Assembly: GCF_042646165.1 (NCBI RefSeq)
Contig: NZ_JBHRTC010000002.1
Reading direction: 5' to 3' (one strand)
Source: Microbaculum marinum
Lineage (GTDB): Bacteria; Pseudomonadota; Alphaproteobacteria; Rhizobiales; Tepidamorphaceae
Length of the DNA: 56,484 bases
The notes below the pieces were generated by a model. The model searched no databases and was not told the DNA's origin. It worked only from the letters and a program-made list of their open reading frames with translations. Both the position numbers and the translations under genes were made by a program. Within the stretch, counting starts at the first letter, position 1. Each line of letters opens with the position of its first letter. This document shows positions 24,623-33,529 of the stretch, piece by piece.

Positions 24623-26467
24623 ATGTTTGCCCTCTTCGAGTCCTTTGTCGATCCTCTTGCGAACGGCCGCCAGCAGCGACCGCCGAACCGGCTTGTCGCG
24701 TTCATGTGGCACTACGTGCAGCAGGCCTGGCCGGTCCTGACGCCGCTGCTGGTCGTTTCGGCCGGCGTCGCGCTGATCGAGGTCAGTCTGTTCAATTTCA
24801 TCGGACAGATCGTCGACATACTGAAAGAGACGCCGCCCGATCGACTATTCGCCGATTACGGAACCACCTTCCTGTGGATGGCGGCGGTCGCGGTGCTCGT
24901 GCGACCGATCGCCAACGCGTTGCATCTGCTTCTGGTGCACCAGTCGGTCGAGCCGAGCCTGACCAACCTGATCCGCTGGCAGACGCATCGCTACCTGCTG
25001 CGGCAGAGCCTCGGCTTCTTTCAGAACGACTTCGCCGGCCGCCTCGCCAACCGGATCATCCAGACCGGACCGGCGCTGCGCGAGGCGGTGGTCAGCCTGA
25101 TCGACGCGCTGTGGTACGTGACCGTCTACTCGGCCAGTGCGCTGTTCCTGTTCGCCGAAGCCGATATCTGGCTGGCGGTGCCGCTGATGGTGTGGATCGT
25201 CGCCTACGTCGTCATTCTCTGGCACTTCGTGCCGAAGGTGAAGCACCACGCGACGGTGATGTCGGACGCCCGCTCGATGCTGACGGGCCGCATCGTCGAC
25301 AGCTACACCAACATCATGACGGTGAAGCTGTTCGCCCACGCCGAACGCGAGGACGAGTACGCCCGCGAGGCGATCGTCGACCACACCGGAAAGTTCCGGG
25401 CGATGATGCGCCAGATCACGGCGATGAACCTCGCTCTGGTGATCATCAACGGCCTGCTCATCGCCACGACGCTCGGAATGGGCCTGTGGCTGTGGCAGGG
25501 CAGCGCGATCACCATCGGTGCGGTGGCGCTCGCTGCCGGCCTGGTCATGCGCATCAACGCGATGTCGGGCTGGATCATGTGGGTGGTGACGGGGATCTTC
25601 GAGAACCTCGGCACGGTCGCCGAAGGCATGGAGTCGATCTCGCGGCCCTACGCGGTGGTGGACGCACCGGGGGCCGGCGAACTCGTCGTCGACCGCGGCG
25701 GCATCACCTTCGAGCGGGTGTCGTTCCACTATGGCCGCACCGGCGGCGTGATCGACGACCTGTCGCTGAGCGTGCGGCCCGGCGAGCGGGTCGGCCTTGT
25801 CGGACGCTCGGGCGCCGGCAAGTCGACGCTGGTCAACCTGCTGCTCAGGTTCCACGACGTGGAATCCGGCCGTGTGCTGATCGACGGCCAGGATATCGCG
25901 GCGGTGAGCCAGGAAAGCCTGCGCGGGGCGATCGGCGTGGTGACGCAGGACACCTCGCTGCTGCACCGCTCGGTGCGCGACAACGTCCGCTACGGCGCGC
26001 CCGAGGCGGACGACGCGGCGATCTGGGCGGCGCTGAGACGGTCCCATTCGGACGGGTTCGTGCCGGATCTCGTCGATCTCCACGGCCGGCGCGGTCTCGA
26101 CGCCCATGTCGGGGAGAGGGGCGTGAAGCTGTCCGGCGGGCAGCGCCAGCGGATCGCGATCGCCCGGGTCCTCCTCAAGGACGCGCCGATCCTGGTCCTC
26201 GACGAGGCGACCTCGGCGCTCGACTCGGAAATCGAGGCGGCGATCCAGGAGGACCTGGAGGCGCTGATGGACGGCAAGACGGTGATCGCGATCGCCCACC
26301 GGCTCTCCACCATCGCCCGGATGGACCGGCTGGTGGTGATGGAGGCCGGCCGTATCGTCGAGACCGGCAGCCATGCCGAGCTGATCGCCAGAGGCGGCAT
26401 CTACGCCCGCCTGTGGCAGCGCCAGTCGGGCGGCTTCCTCGGCGAAATGGAGCCGGAGGTCGCCTGA
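24623..26467 (+). CDS. ABC transporter half-molecule (permease-ATPase fusion, exporter type)
   Basis: A 614-residue type IV ABC exporter subunit. The N-terminal membrane domain has about six helices (for example VLTPLLVVSAGVALIEVSLF and LALVIINGLLIATTLGMGLW). The nucleotide-binding domain carries Walker A GRSGAGKST, signature LSGGQRQRIAIARVLL, Walker B ILVLDEATSALD and the switch histidine in IAIAHRLST. It should work as a homodimer, exporting lipid, drug or peptide; the substrate is not predictable. ATG 24623 (MFALFES) has GGAG seven bases upstream; ATG 24584 would add 13 unconserved residues. It is convergent with trmL. Confidence 0.92.
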   Translation: MFALFESFVDPLANGRQQRPPNRLVAFMWHYVQQAWPVLTPLLVVSAGVALIEVSLFNFIGQIVDILKETPPDRLFADYGTTFLWMAAVAVLVRPIANALHLLLVHQSVEPSLTNLIRWQTHRYLLRQSLGFFQNDFAGRLANRIIQTGPALREAVVSLIDALWYVTVYSASALFLFAEADIWLAVPLMVWIVAYVVILWHFVPKVKHHATVMSDARSMLTGRIVDSYTNIMTVKLFAHAEREDEYAREAIVDHTGKFRAMMRQITAMNLALVIINGLLIATTLGMGLWLWQGSAITIGAVALAAGLVMRINAMSGWIMWVVTGIFENLGTVAEGMESISRPYAVVDAPGAGELVVDRGGITFERVSFHYGRTGGVIDDLSLSVRPGERVGLVGRSGAGKSTLVNLLLRFHDVESGRVLIDGQDIAAVSQESLRGAIGVVTQDTSLLHRSVRDNVRYGAPEADDAAIWAALRRSHSDGFVPDLVDLHGRRGLDAHVGERGVKLSGGQRQRIAIARVLLKDAPILVLDEATSALDSEIEAAIQEDLEALMDGKTVIAIAHRLSTIARMDRLVVMEAGRIVETGSHAELIARGGIYARLWQRQSGGFLGEMEPEVA

Positions 26468-26475
26468 CGGCCTCG

Positions 26476-26967
26476 TCACGAAGCCCGGCCGGCGGTCGCA
26501 GGACCGCCGGCCGGAAATCCTCCCGTCTGCCGCAGCGCCTCGCCCAGCACCATCGCAGCGGCGACGGCGACGTTCAGGGATCGCAGCCCGCGCTTCATGG
26601 GGACGGCGATTCGGGCATCCGCCGCCTCATGCACCTTGTCGGGGACGCCGGAACTCTCCCGCCCAACCAGCAGCGTATCCGTGGGGCGGAAGTGGAAATC
26701 GGCGTAGGAAACCGTCGATCTCGTGGTCAACAGCACCATCCGCCGGTCCTCTGAGGTCAATTCGCGCGCGAAATCGGCGAAAGACACGTGACGGACCAGC
26801 GACACCTGATCGAGATAGTCCATGCCGGCGCGGCGAAACGCCCGCTCCGAGACGGGAAATCCAGCCGGTTCGATGATCTCGACGGTGACGTCGAGGCAGG
26901 CGCCCAGACGCATCAGCGTGCCCGCATTTTGCGGGATATCCGGCTGGTAGAGGGCAAGTCGGATCAA
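26476..26967 (-). CDS. trmL: tRNA (cytidine/uridine-34-2'-O)-methyltransferase TrmL
   Basis: A 163-residue SPOUT methyltransferase that modifies the wobble base of tRNALeu. MIRLALYQPDIPQNAGTLMRLGACL opens the protein. The knot region is TLLVGRESSGVPDKVHEAADARIAVPMKRGLRSLNVAVAAAMVLGEALRQ, where GRESSG and RSLNVAVAAA bind S-adenosylmethionine. It is full length and cytosolic. It is divergent from the bc1 operon across about 200 bp and convergent with the ABC transporter gene, eight bases apart. Confidence 0.95.
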   Translation of the reverse strand: MIRLALYQPDIPQNAGTLMRLGACLDVTVEIIEPAGFPVSERAFRRAGMDYLDQVSLVRHVSFADFARELTSEDRRMVLLTTRSTVSYADFHFRPTDTLLVGRESSGVPDKVHEAADARIAVPMKRGLRSLNVAVAAAMVLGEALRQTGGFPAGGPATAGRAS

Positions 26968-27109
26968 TGGGAAACGGCCTTTTCTGGAAACATTCGCGAC
27001 AATTGGACACCTCCCCCCCGGGTGCGCTGGACAACTTCGGTCAAGAGTGCAAAAAGGATGCCCGTTCGCCCACCCGGCGAGCGCTCCCGGTTGCGGCTAC
27101 CGGGCGGCT

Positions 27110-27138
27110 TTGACAAGCCCGAGCAGCCGGACGATCGG
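27110..27138 (+). promoter_or_regulatory. Candidate promoter of petABC
   Basis: A perfect TTGACA stands at 27110-27115, with GATCGG 17 nt downstream in the place of the -10. The -10 is poor. The position, about 60 nt before the petA start, is right for a bc1 promoter. Confidence 0.3.
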
Positions 27139-27173
27139 GCGGCAGTCCGCAATACGATATCGGGGATTTGGAC

Positions 27174-27749
27174 GTGGCGCACGCCCATACGGACACTCAA
27201 GAACCCACGCGCAGGGATTTCCTCTACATCGCAACGGGAGCAGTCACGGCGGTCGGCGCCGTAGCCGTTGCCTGGCCGTTCATCGACCAGATGAACCCGG
27301 ATGCGAGCGTCCAGGCGCTGGCGTCGATCGAGGTCGACATCAGTTCCATCGAAGTGGGCCAGAGCCTCACCGTGATGTGGCGCGGCAAGCCGGTCTTCAT
27401 CCGGCACCGTACCGAGCAGGAGATCGAGGAGGCCGAGGCCTTCCCGGTCGAGGACCTGCCGGATCCGCTGGCGCGCAACGCGAACCTGCCGGCCGAGGAC
27501 ACGGCGACCGACGCAAACCGCGCGCACGGCCGGGGCGAGTCGCGGCCGGAATGGCTGCTGATGGTCGGCGTCTGCACGCACCTGGGCTGCGTCCCGCTCG
27601 GTGAGCAGGGCGACTATGACGGATGGTTCTGTCCGTGCCACGGATCGCACTACGATTCGGCCGGCCGGATCCGCAAGGGGCCGGCGCCGCGCAATCTCGA
27701 CGTGCCGGTCTACGAATTCGTTTCCGACACGCTTGTTCGCGTCGGCTAG
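27174..27749 (+). CDS. petA: Ubiquinol-cytochrome c reductase, Rieske iron-sulfur subunit
   Basis: The high-potential [2Fe-2S] subunit of the bc1 complex. A twin-arginine type N-terminus (TRRDFLYIATGA) and one membrane helix anchor it. The soluble domain has Rieske box I CTHLGC (C134, H136) and box II CPCHGS (C153, H156), with the disulfide cysteines C139 and C155. GTG 27174 (MAHAH) is preferred because GGGG lies eight bases upstream; TTG 27168 would also fit the frame. At 191 aa it is slightly longer than typical, with an insertion LARNANLPAEDTATDANRAHG before box I. First gene of petABC. Confidence 0.96.
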   Translation: MAHAHTDTQEPTRRDFLYIATGAVTAVGAVAVAWPFIDQMNPDASVQALASIEVDISSIEVGQSLTVMWRGKPVFIRHRTEQEIEEAEAFPVEDLPDPLARNANLPAEDTATDANRAHGRGESRPEWLLMVGVCTHLGCVPLGEQGDYDGWFCPCHGSHYDSAGRIRKGPAPRNLDVPVYEFVSDTLVRVG

Positions 27750-27774
27750 GTCCGGGGGGCAGAAGCAGAAGACG

Positions 27775-29058
27775 ATGAGCGGGCACTCGACCATTCATTA
27801 CAAGAATCCCGTGGTGCGCTGGATCGACACGAGGCTGCCGATCATCAGCACCATGCAGTCCAACGCGGTGGATTACCCCACGCCGAAGAACCTGAACTAC
27901 TTCTGGACCTTCGGCGGGATCCTGACGCTGTTCCTGGGCATCCAGATCATCACCGGCATCGTCCTTGCGATGCACTACACGGCGCAGGTCGACATGGCCT
28001 TCAACAGCGTCGAGCAGATCATGCGCGACGTGAACTACGGCTGGCTGCTGCGCTACATGCACGCCAACGGCGCCTCGTTCTTCTTCATCGCCGTCTACAT
28101 CCACATCTTCCGCGGGCTGTACTACGGCTCCTACAAGGCGCCGCGCGAGCTGCTGTGGATGATCGGTGTCGTGATCCTGCTGATCATGATGGCGACCGCC
28201 TTCATGGGCTACGTGCTGCCGTGGGGCCAGATGAGCTTCTGGGGCGCGACGGTGATCACCAACCTGTTCAGCGCCATCCCCTTGGTCGGTACGCCGATCG
28301 TGGAATGGCTGTGGGGCGGCTTCGCGGTCGGCAATCCGACGCTCAACCGGTTCTACGCGCTGCACTACCTGCTGCCGTTCGTGCTCGCGGCCGTGGTGTT
28401 CCTGCATATCTGGGCGCTGCACGTGCCGGGCAACAACAACCCGACCGGCGTCGAGGTGAAGTCGGACAAGGATACCGTACCGTTCCACCCGTACTACACC
28501 GTGAAGGACTTCTTCGCGATCATCGTGTTTCTGGTGTTCTACGCGGCGTTCGTGTTCTACATGCCGAACTATCTCGGCCATACCGACAACTACATTCCCG
28601 CGAACCCGCTGGTGACGCCCGCCCACATCGTGCCCGAATGGTACTTCCTGCCCTTCTACGCGATCCTGCGGGCGATTCCCGACAAGCTCGGCGGCGTCAT
28701 CGCAATGTTCGGTGCTATTGCTGTGCTGTTCATCCTGCCGTGGCTCGATACGTCGCGGGTCAAGTCGGCGGCCTTCCGGCCCCTGTACCGGCAGTTCTTC
28801 TGGATCCTGGTGATCGTCTGCATCGGCCTCGGCTACCTCGGCGCCAAGCCTCCGGAGGGCGGCTACGTCATCGCCTCGCGGATCCTCACGGCCTACTACT
28901 TCCTCCACTTCCTGGTGATCCTGCCGCTGCTCGGCATATTCGAGCGGACCAAGCCCTTGCCCGCGTCGATCTCCGAATCGGTGCTGGCCAAGCACGGGCA
29001 CGGCGGCGGCGCGTCTGCGGCGGCGGCTGCGGCGTCCGCTCCGGAGAGCAGAGGTTGA
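27775..29058 (+). CDS. petB: Cytochrome b of the bc1 complex
   Basis: The eight-helix core of ubiquinol-cytochrome c reductase. Two b-haem ligand pairs are visible with the usual 14-residue spacing: H96/H110 and H197/H211. The Qo-site PEWY motif lies in IVPEWYFLPFYAILRAIP, and helix C carries MGYVLPWGQMSFWG. It is a complete bacterial cytochrome b of 427 aa, not a split b6/IV pair. The C-terminus adds a low-complexity Gly/Ala-rich tail after the last helix. ATG 27775 follows GGGGGGCAGAAG, 25 bases after petA. Confidence 0.97.
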   Translation: MSGHSTIHYKNPVVRWIDTRLPIISTMQSNAVDYPTPKNLNYFWTFGGILTLFLGIQIITGIVLAMHYTAQVDMAFNSVEQIMRDVNYGWLLRYMHANGASFFFIAVYIHIFRGLYYGSYKAPRELLWMIGVVILLIMMATAFMGYVLPWGQMSFWGATVITNLFSAIPLVGTPIVEWLWGGFAVGNPTLNRFYALHYLLPFVLAAVVFLHIWALHVPGNNNPTGVEVKSDKDTVPFHPYYTVKDFFAIIVFLVFYAAFVFYMPNYLGHTDNYIPANPLVTPAHIVPEWYFLPFYAILRAIPDKLGGVIAMFGAIAVLFILPWLDTSRVKSAAFRPLYRQFFWILVIVCIGLGYLGAKPPEGGYVIASRILTAYYFLHFLVILPLLGIFERTKPLPASISESVLAKHGHGGGASAAAAAASAPESRG

Positions 29059-29074
29059 GGGCGGGGGAAGATCG

Positions 29075-29890
29075 ATGACAAAGACCAAGATCGACATCAT
29101 GAGCCTCGCGCACGTTTCCGCCTCTGCCGTCGTGGGCGCGGTTATTTTCGCGGCCGCTGTCATGCCAGCGGGTGCGGCGGGGGAGCAGCGCGAACTGAAG
29201 GAGGTGAACTTCACGTTCGAGGGGCCGTTCGGAACCTTCGACCGGGGCCAACTCCAGCGTGGCTACAAGGTCTACGAGCAGGTCTGTTCCGGCTGCCATT
29301 CGCTCGACCTGCTGTCTTTCCGCAACCTGGCCGAGGAGGGCGGACCCGGCTTCAGTCCGGCACAGGCGCGCGTGCTTGCCGCCGAATTCCCGCGCCAGGT
29401 TCTCGATGGCCCCGATGCCTTCGGCGACATGTTCGAGCGCCCCGGCAAGCCTTCCGACCGCTTCCCGCCTCCGTTCGTCAACGAGGCGGCAGCGCGGGCT
29501 TCCAACAGCGGGGCCTATCCTCCCGACTTTTCCGTGCTGGCCAAGGCCCGGGAAGGTGGTGCCGACTACATCTATTCGCTGCTCACCGGCTACGAGGAGC
29601 CCCCGGCACACGAAGAGATCCGGGAAGGCATGTACTACAACCCGTACTTCCCCGGCCACCAGATCGCGATGGCGCCGCCGTTGTCCGACGATGTCGTGGA
29701 ATATACCGACGGCGCGCCGATGACGGTCGATCAGTATTCCAAGGACGTGGCATCCTTCATGATGTGGGCGGCCGAGCCGAAGCTCGAGGAGCGCAAGCGG
29801 ATCGGCTTCCAGGTCATGGTGTTCCTGATCGTGCTGGCCGGTCTTCTGTACTTCACCAAGCAGAAGCTCTGGCGCAACATCGATCATTGA
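29075..29890 (+). CDS. petC: Cytochrome c1
   Basis: Membrane-anchored c-type cytochrome of the bc1 complex. A signal-like helix (SASAVVGAVIFAAAVMPAGAA) precedes the mature protein. The haem-binding CSGCH is at 71-75, with the axial methionine probably M199 in GHQIAMAPPL. One C-terminal helix (IGFQVMVFLIVLAGLLYFT) anchors it in the inner membrane with the haem domain in the periplasm. Length 271 aa. It is the last gene of petABC, 16 bases after petB, and is followed by a strong terminator. Confidence 0.96.
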   Translation: MTKTKIDIMSLAHVSASAVVGAVIFAAAVMPAGAAGEQRELKEVNFTFEGPFGTFDRGQLQRGYKVYEQVCSGCHSLDLLSFRNLAEEGGPGFSPAQARVLAAEFPRQVLDGPDAFGDMFERPGKPSDRFPPPFVNEAAARASNSGAYPPDFSVLAKAREGGADYIYSLLTGYEEPPAHEEIREGMYYNPYFPGHQIAMAPPLSDDVVEYTDGAPMTVDQYSKDVASFMMWAAEPKLEERKRIGFQVMVFLIVLAGLLYFTKQKLWRNIDH

Positions 29891-29920
29891 GGCTTCGTCA
29901 GTCCGCCGTTGCAGGCGATA

Positions 29921-29948
29921 AAGGGGCCGGCTTCCGGCCCCTTTTTTG
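29921..29948 (+). terminator. Rho-independent terminator of petABC
   Basis: GGGGCCGG and CCGGCCCC pair around a CTT loop and are followed by TTTTTT. It begins 30 nt after the petC stop. Confidence 0.92.
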
Positions 29949-30020
29949 TATCTGCGGCTTTTCGAGGGTGGGAGTTCGCCCTACGCTGCAGCGGCATGGC
30001 GGAAAGGGAGGGGGTCGTCC

Positions 30021-30602
30021 ATGGGTCTCGTATTTCCTGTAATCCTCGGCTCTGTCCGGTCCGAACGCCAGGGTATCAAGGCTGCGCGCTATATCGTCGG
30101 CAAACTGGAAGCGCGTGGTCACGAGGTCGTCCTGGTCGATCCGCTCGAGAAGCAACTTCCTCTCCTCGACCGCATGTACAAGGAATATTCCAAGGGAGAG
30201 GCGCCGCCTGTTCTCGAGGAGCTTGCCGCCCTCTACCGCCGGGCGGACGGCTTCGTGATCGTCACGGCCGAGTACAATCAAAGCGTGCCGCCGGCGCTGA
30301 AGAACCTGTTGGACCACTTCCTGGAGGAGTATTTCTGGCGCCCGTCGACGATCGTGTCCTATTCGGCCGGCCGTTTCGGAGGCGTGCGCGCGGCCGTGAC
30401 GCTCAGGACCGTCCTGGCCGAACTCGGCATGCCGAGCCTGCCGTCCGTCCTGGCGATTCCGTCGATCGGAAAGGCCCTGGCCGACGACGGCACGCCGAGC
30501 GAAGGCTGGATCGACAAGGCCGCTGACCGGTTCATCGACGAATTCGAATGGTACGCCGAAGCCCTTGCCGCAAAGCGCGCCGAAGGCCCGCTGCCATACT
30601 GA
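30021..30602 (+). CDS. NADPH-dependent FMN reductase-like flavoprotein
   Basis: A 193-residue flavodoxin-fold protein of the NADPH-dependent FMN reductase / azoreductase group. The FMN phosphate loop is PVILGSVRSERQGIKAARYI. The family stretch VIVTAEYNQSVPPALKNLLDHF contains the YN-x-S-P-P-ALKN motif, and VSYSAGRFGGVRAAVTLRTVLAELG follows. Such enzymes reduce free flavin, quinones or azo compounds with NAD(P)H. ATG 30021 follows GGGAGGGGG; upstream in-frame codons lie in the petC terminator. It stands alone, before the chromate transporter gene. Confidence 0.88.
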   Translation: MGLVFPVILGSVRSERQGIKAARYIVGKLEARGHEVVLVDPLEKQLPLLDRMYKEYSKGEAPPVLEELAALYRRADGFVIVTAEYNQSVPPALKNLLDHFLEEYFWRPSTIVSYSAGRFGGVRAAVTLRTVLAELGMPSLPSVLAIPSIGKALADDGTPSEGWIDKAADRFIDEFEWYAEALAAKRAEGPLPY

Positions 30603-30812
30603 TTTGCCTTTTAATTGCAGTGGGCTGACGGGCTGCTCGCGGTTGCGATCGCTCGCGCGGATCCTCGCCGGTGCTGTCCCTGTTGCTGCCGGCACGATTT
30701 GCCAACGCCGGTGAAGTGATCGTCACGGCCCTGTCATCTGCGATACGCTCTATGTCCGGACGACAACGGAAAGGTCGAAACCCGCTGTCACCTGCATCGG
30801 GAGGGCGGATCG

Positions 30813-32216
30813 ATGGCGGATCAATTGCAGACGTCAGCAGCTACAGGTGGGACGTCGCGCATCGGTGACGTGGTGCCTCTGGGGGAGGCCATCCGGGCCT
30901 GGGGGCGCATCGCGGCGATGAGTTTCGGCGGTCCGGCGGGTCAGATCGCCCTGATGCACCAGGTGCTCGTCGAGGAAAAGCGCTGGATCGGCGACACGCG
31001 GTTCCTGCATGCGCTGAATTTCTGCATGCTGCTGCCCGGTCCGGAGGCCCAGCAACTCGCCATCTACATCGGCTGGCTGCTCAACCGCACGCTCGGCGGC
31101 ATCATCGCCGGCGTGCTGTTCGTGTTGCCGGGCGCTCTTTCGATCCTCGCGCTGAGCATGATCTATGCCGTCTACGGCGAACTAGCCCCGATCGAGGCGC
31201 TGTTCTTCGGCCTGAAGGCGGCGGTGCTCGCGATCGTGCTGCAGGCGGTCGTCAGGATCGGCCGGCGCGCCTTGAGGAACGGTACCATGATGGCGATCGC
31301 GGCTGCTTCGCTGGTTGCGATCTACGGCTTCGATGTTCCGTTTCCGGTGATCGTCGCCGCTGCGGGTCTGATCGGCTATGTCGGCGGCCGCATGGGCGTC
31401 GGCTCCTTCAGCGCCGGTGGCGGACACGGGCAGGTCGGCCAGCACGTGGAGGACGCCGACACCGTACTGGGACTGGATGTCCCTGCCCACGCGAAGGCCG
31501 ACCGTGGCTGGAGCCTGCGCATCGCCGCCACGTTCCTGGTGCTGTGGCTCGTGCCGCCTGCGGCTCTGCTCGCCCTGCTCGGCGCGGACAACGTATTTAC
31601 CGAGATCGCGACCTTCTTCTCGATGCTGGCGGTGGTCACCTTCGGCGGCGCCTATGCGGTCCTTGCATGGGTGGCACAGGCCGCCGTGCAGACGTTCGGA
31701 TGGCTTGCCCCCGGCGAGATGCTCGATGGCCTGGGCCTTGCGGAAACGACGCCGGGACCGCTGATCATGGTCACACAGTTCGTCGGCTTCCTGGCTGCGT
31801 TCCGCGAAGCGACGGGACTGCCGCCGCTGCTTGCCGGGACTCTCGGCGCACTGCTCACGACCTGGGTGACCTTCACCCCCTGTTTTCTCTGGATCTTCCT
31901 CGGCGCGCCGTATGTCGAGCGGCTGCGCGGCAACCGCGCCCTGTCGGCCGCGCTGGCAACCATCACCGCCGCGGTCGTCGGTGTCATCCTCAACCTGTCG
32001 ATCTGGTTCTCGCTGCATGTCCTGTTCGGCGAGGTGACGACCTTTCGCGGATTCGGCCTGTCGCTCGACCTGCCTGTGCCCGATACGCTCGATCCGGTTG
32101 CCGCCCTCCTGACCGTCGCCGCGATCGTCGCGGTGTTCGTGCTGCGGCTCGGCATGGGCTGGGTACTCGCCGGTGCGGCGCTGGCAGGTGTCCTGCTGTG
32201 GTCCGCCGGCCTGTAG
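30813..32216 (+). CDS. chrA: Chromate transporter (CHR family, two-domain ChrA)
   Basis: A 467-residue polytopic protein with two CHR domains in tandem. Each has the conserved opening FGGPAGQIALMHQ and FGGAYAVLAWVAQ, and the later PGPEAQQLAIYIGW and TPGPLIMVTQFVGFLAAF. This is the long-chain form of the chromate/sulfate exchanger family, which exports chromate. The loop between halves (about 190-230) is charged and soluble. The start is ATG 30813, with GGGAGGGCGG upstream. No chrB or chrF regulator gene is beside it, so a specific resistance role is inferred from family only. Confidence 0.92.
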   Translation: MADQLQTSAATGGTSRIGDVVPLGEAIRAWGRIAAMSFGGPAGQIALMHQVLVEEKRWIGDTRFLHALNFCMLLPGPEAQQLAIYIGWLLNRTLGGIIAGVLFVLPGALSILALSMIYAVYGELAPIEALFFGLKAAVLAIVLQAVVRIGRRALRNGTMMAIAAASLVAIYGFDVPFPVIVAAAGLIGYVGGRMGVGSFSAGGGHGQVGQHVEDADTVLGLDVPAHAKADRGWSLRIAATFLVLWLVPPAALLALLGADNVFTEIATFFSMLAVVTFGGAYAVLAWVAQAAVQTFGWLAPGEMLDGLGLAETTPGPLIMVTQFVGFLAAFREATGLPPLLAGTLGALLTTWVTFTPCFLWIFLGAPYVERLRGNRALSAALATITAAVVGVILNLSIWFSLHVLFGEVTTFRGFGLSLDLPVPDTLDPVAALLTVAAIVAVFVLRLGMGWVLAGAALAGVLLWSAGL

Positions 32217-32322
32217 GGGGCTCGTCAGCGCGGCTTTCGGCCCGGTTTGCTGGCACTGCTGCTCGAGTGCGGTACTCTTCGGGCTGATTCGCCAAGTCGG
32301 TGTCCAGCAAGGAAGGAATGTC

Positions 32323-33495
32323 ATGTCCGATCATAGGATCCGGACCGGATTGCGGTTTCTCGTATGGCTCTGGTTCATCTGCGTTGCAGCAACACTTCCG
32401 TCAGGCCAGACGTTCGCCCAGGACCAGGGCGAACCGGCGGCGGAACAGCCGGCGCAGGTCCAGGCGTCTCCGGACTCCGCCGCCTCGCCATCGAATTCCA
32501 TCAGGGTCGGCCTCTACCTGAGCCCGCCCTTCGTCATGCGGGACGGCGACGGGTACGCCGGCATGGCATTCGACCTGTGGGAGTCGGTCACCGAAGGTCT
32601 GGGGATCGAATCCGAATATGTCGTCGCGCCGACCGTGCGGGATCTGGTCGACATGGCCGCCGAAGGCGAGGTGGATGCCGCCGTCACCAATCTGACCATC
32701 AACAAGCGGCGGGCGGAGCGGATCGACTTTACGCAGCCCTGGTTCGATGCGGGCCTGCGCATCATGATCGACGAAAACCAGGGCGCCGGCTTCTGGGCGA
32801 TGGTACAGGGCCTCCGCGATGCCGGCTTTCTGCGCGCCTATGCATGGATTGCCTTCGTCATCGTCGTAGCGACGATCCTGCTGACGATATTCGATCGCAG
32901 GTTCGATACGAGCTTCCCCACCCGCTGGCGGGACGGTGTCGCGGAAAGCTTCTATACGGTGATGTCCGTGGCGACGACCGGCCGGATGTCGCGCAAGAAC
33001 CTGTTCGGCTGGATCGGGCGCATCTGGTCGGCGCTGTGGCTGGTGTGCGGCGTGGCGGTGCTGGCATACGTCACCTCGACGGTGACGAGCGTGATGACGA
33101 CAATCGCCCTGACCAACCAGATCAGGAACGCCGACGACCTCTACGGCAAGACGATCGGCGTCCTGGCCGGAGGCACGGCGGAAGAGTTTGCCGAAGAGAA
33201 TGGTATCGCGGTGAGTTCGTATGCCGACATCGACGAGGCTGTCTCCGCGCTTCTGCGGGGCCGGATCGATGCCGTGGTCGGGGACGCGCCGAATCTCGAG
33301 TATTATGCCTTCACCAATCCGGAAGATCCGGTTCGCGTGGTCGGACCGATATTCCAGCCCGAGAAGTACGGGTTTGGCGTGTCACAGAAGTCCGAACTCA
33401 CGCGGGCCGTGACGCTGCAGATCCTCGATGCTTTCGAAGGCAACGAAGTCGAGGAATTTCGGGCAAGATACCTTGGTGAAAGGCCGGGCAACTAG
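32323..33495 (+). CDS. Ionotropic-glutamate-receptor-like ligand-binding channel protein
   Basis: A 390-residue protein laid out like prokaryotic glutamate receptors such as GluR0. A signal peptide (to about residue 33) is followed by binding lobe S1 (60-165, with RIDFTQPWFDAG, the ligand-carboxylate region) and a first membrane helix (172-190). A re-entrant pore loop (about 205-222), a second membrane helix with AYVTSTVTSVMTT (234-260) and lobe S2 (265-385, with VVGDAPNLEYY) come next. The two lobes are split by the pore, which ordinary periplasmic binding proteins never show. The pore loop reads SVATTGRM where potassium-type relatives have TVGYGD, so selectivity must differ. ATG 32323 has GGAAGGAA upstream. 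Ligand unknown, probably an amino acid. Confidence 0.85.
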   Translation: MSDHRIRTGLRFLVWLWFICVAATLPSGQTFAQDQGEPAAEQPAQVQASPDSAASPSNSIRVGLYLSPPFVMRDGDGYAGMAFDLWESVTEGLGIESEYVVAPTVRDLVDMAAEGEVDAAVTNLTINKRRAERIDFTQPWFDAGLRIMIDENQGAGFWAMVQGLRDAGFLRAYAWIAFVIVVATILLTIFDRRFDTSFPTRWRDGVAESFYTVMSVATTGRMSRKNLFGWIGRIWSALWLVCGVAVLAYVTSTVTSVMTTIALTNQIRNADDLYGKTIGVLAGGTAEEFAEENGIAVSSYADIDEAVSALLRGRIDAVVGDAPNLEYYAFTNPEDPVRVVGPIFQPEKYGFGVSQKSELTRAVTLQILDAFEGNEVEEFRARYLGERPGN

Positions 33496-33529
33496 CAGCC
33501 GGCCGCAGGCCTGGGGCAGGGGAAAGCGC

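Noticed and set aside
27397..29214. A 605-codon minus-strand frame opposite petB
   Set aside because: Shadow of the cytochrome b gene; the plus strand carries all haem and Qo motifs.
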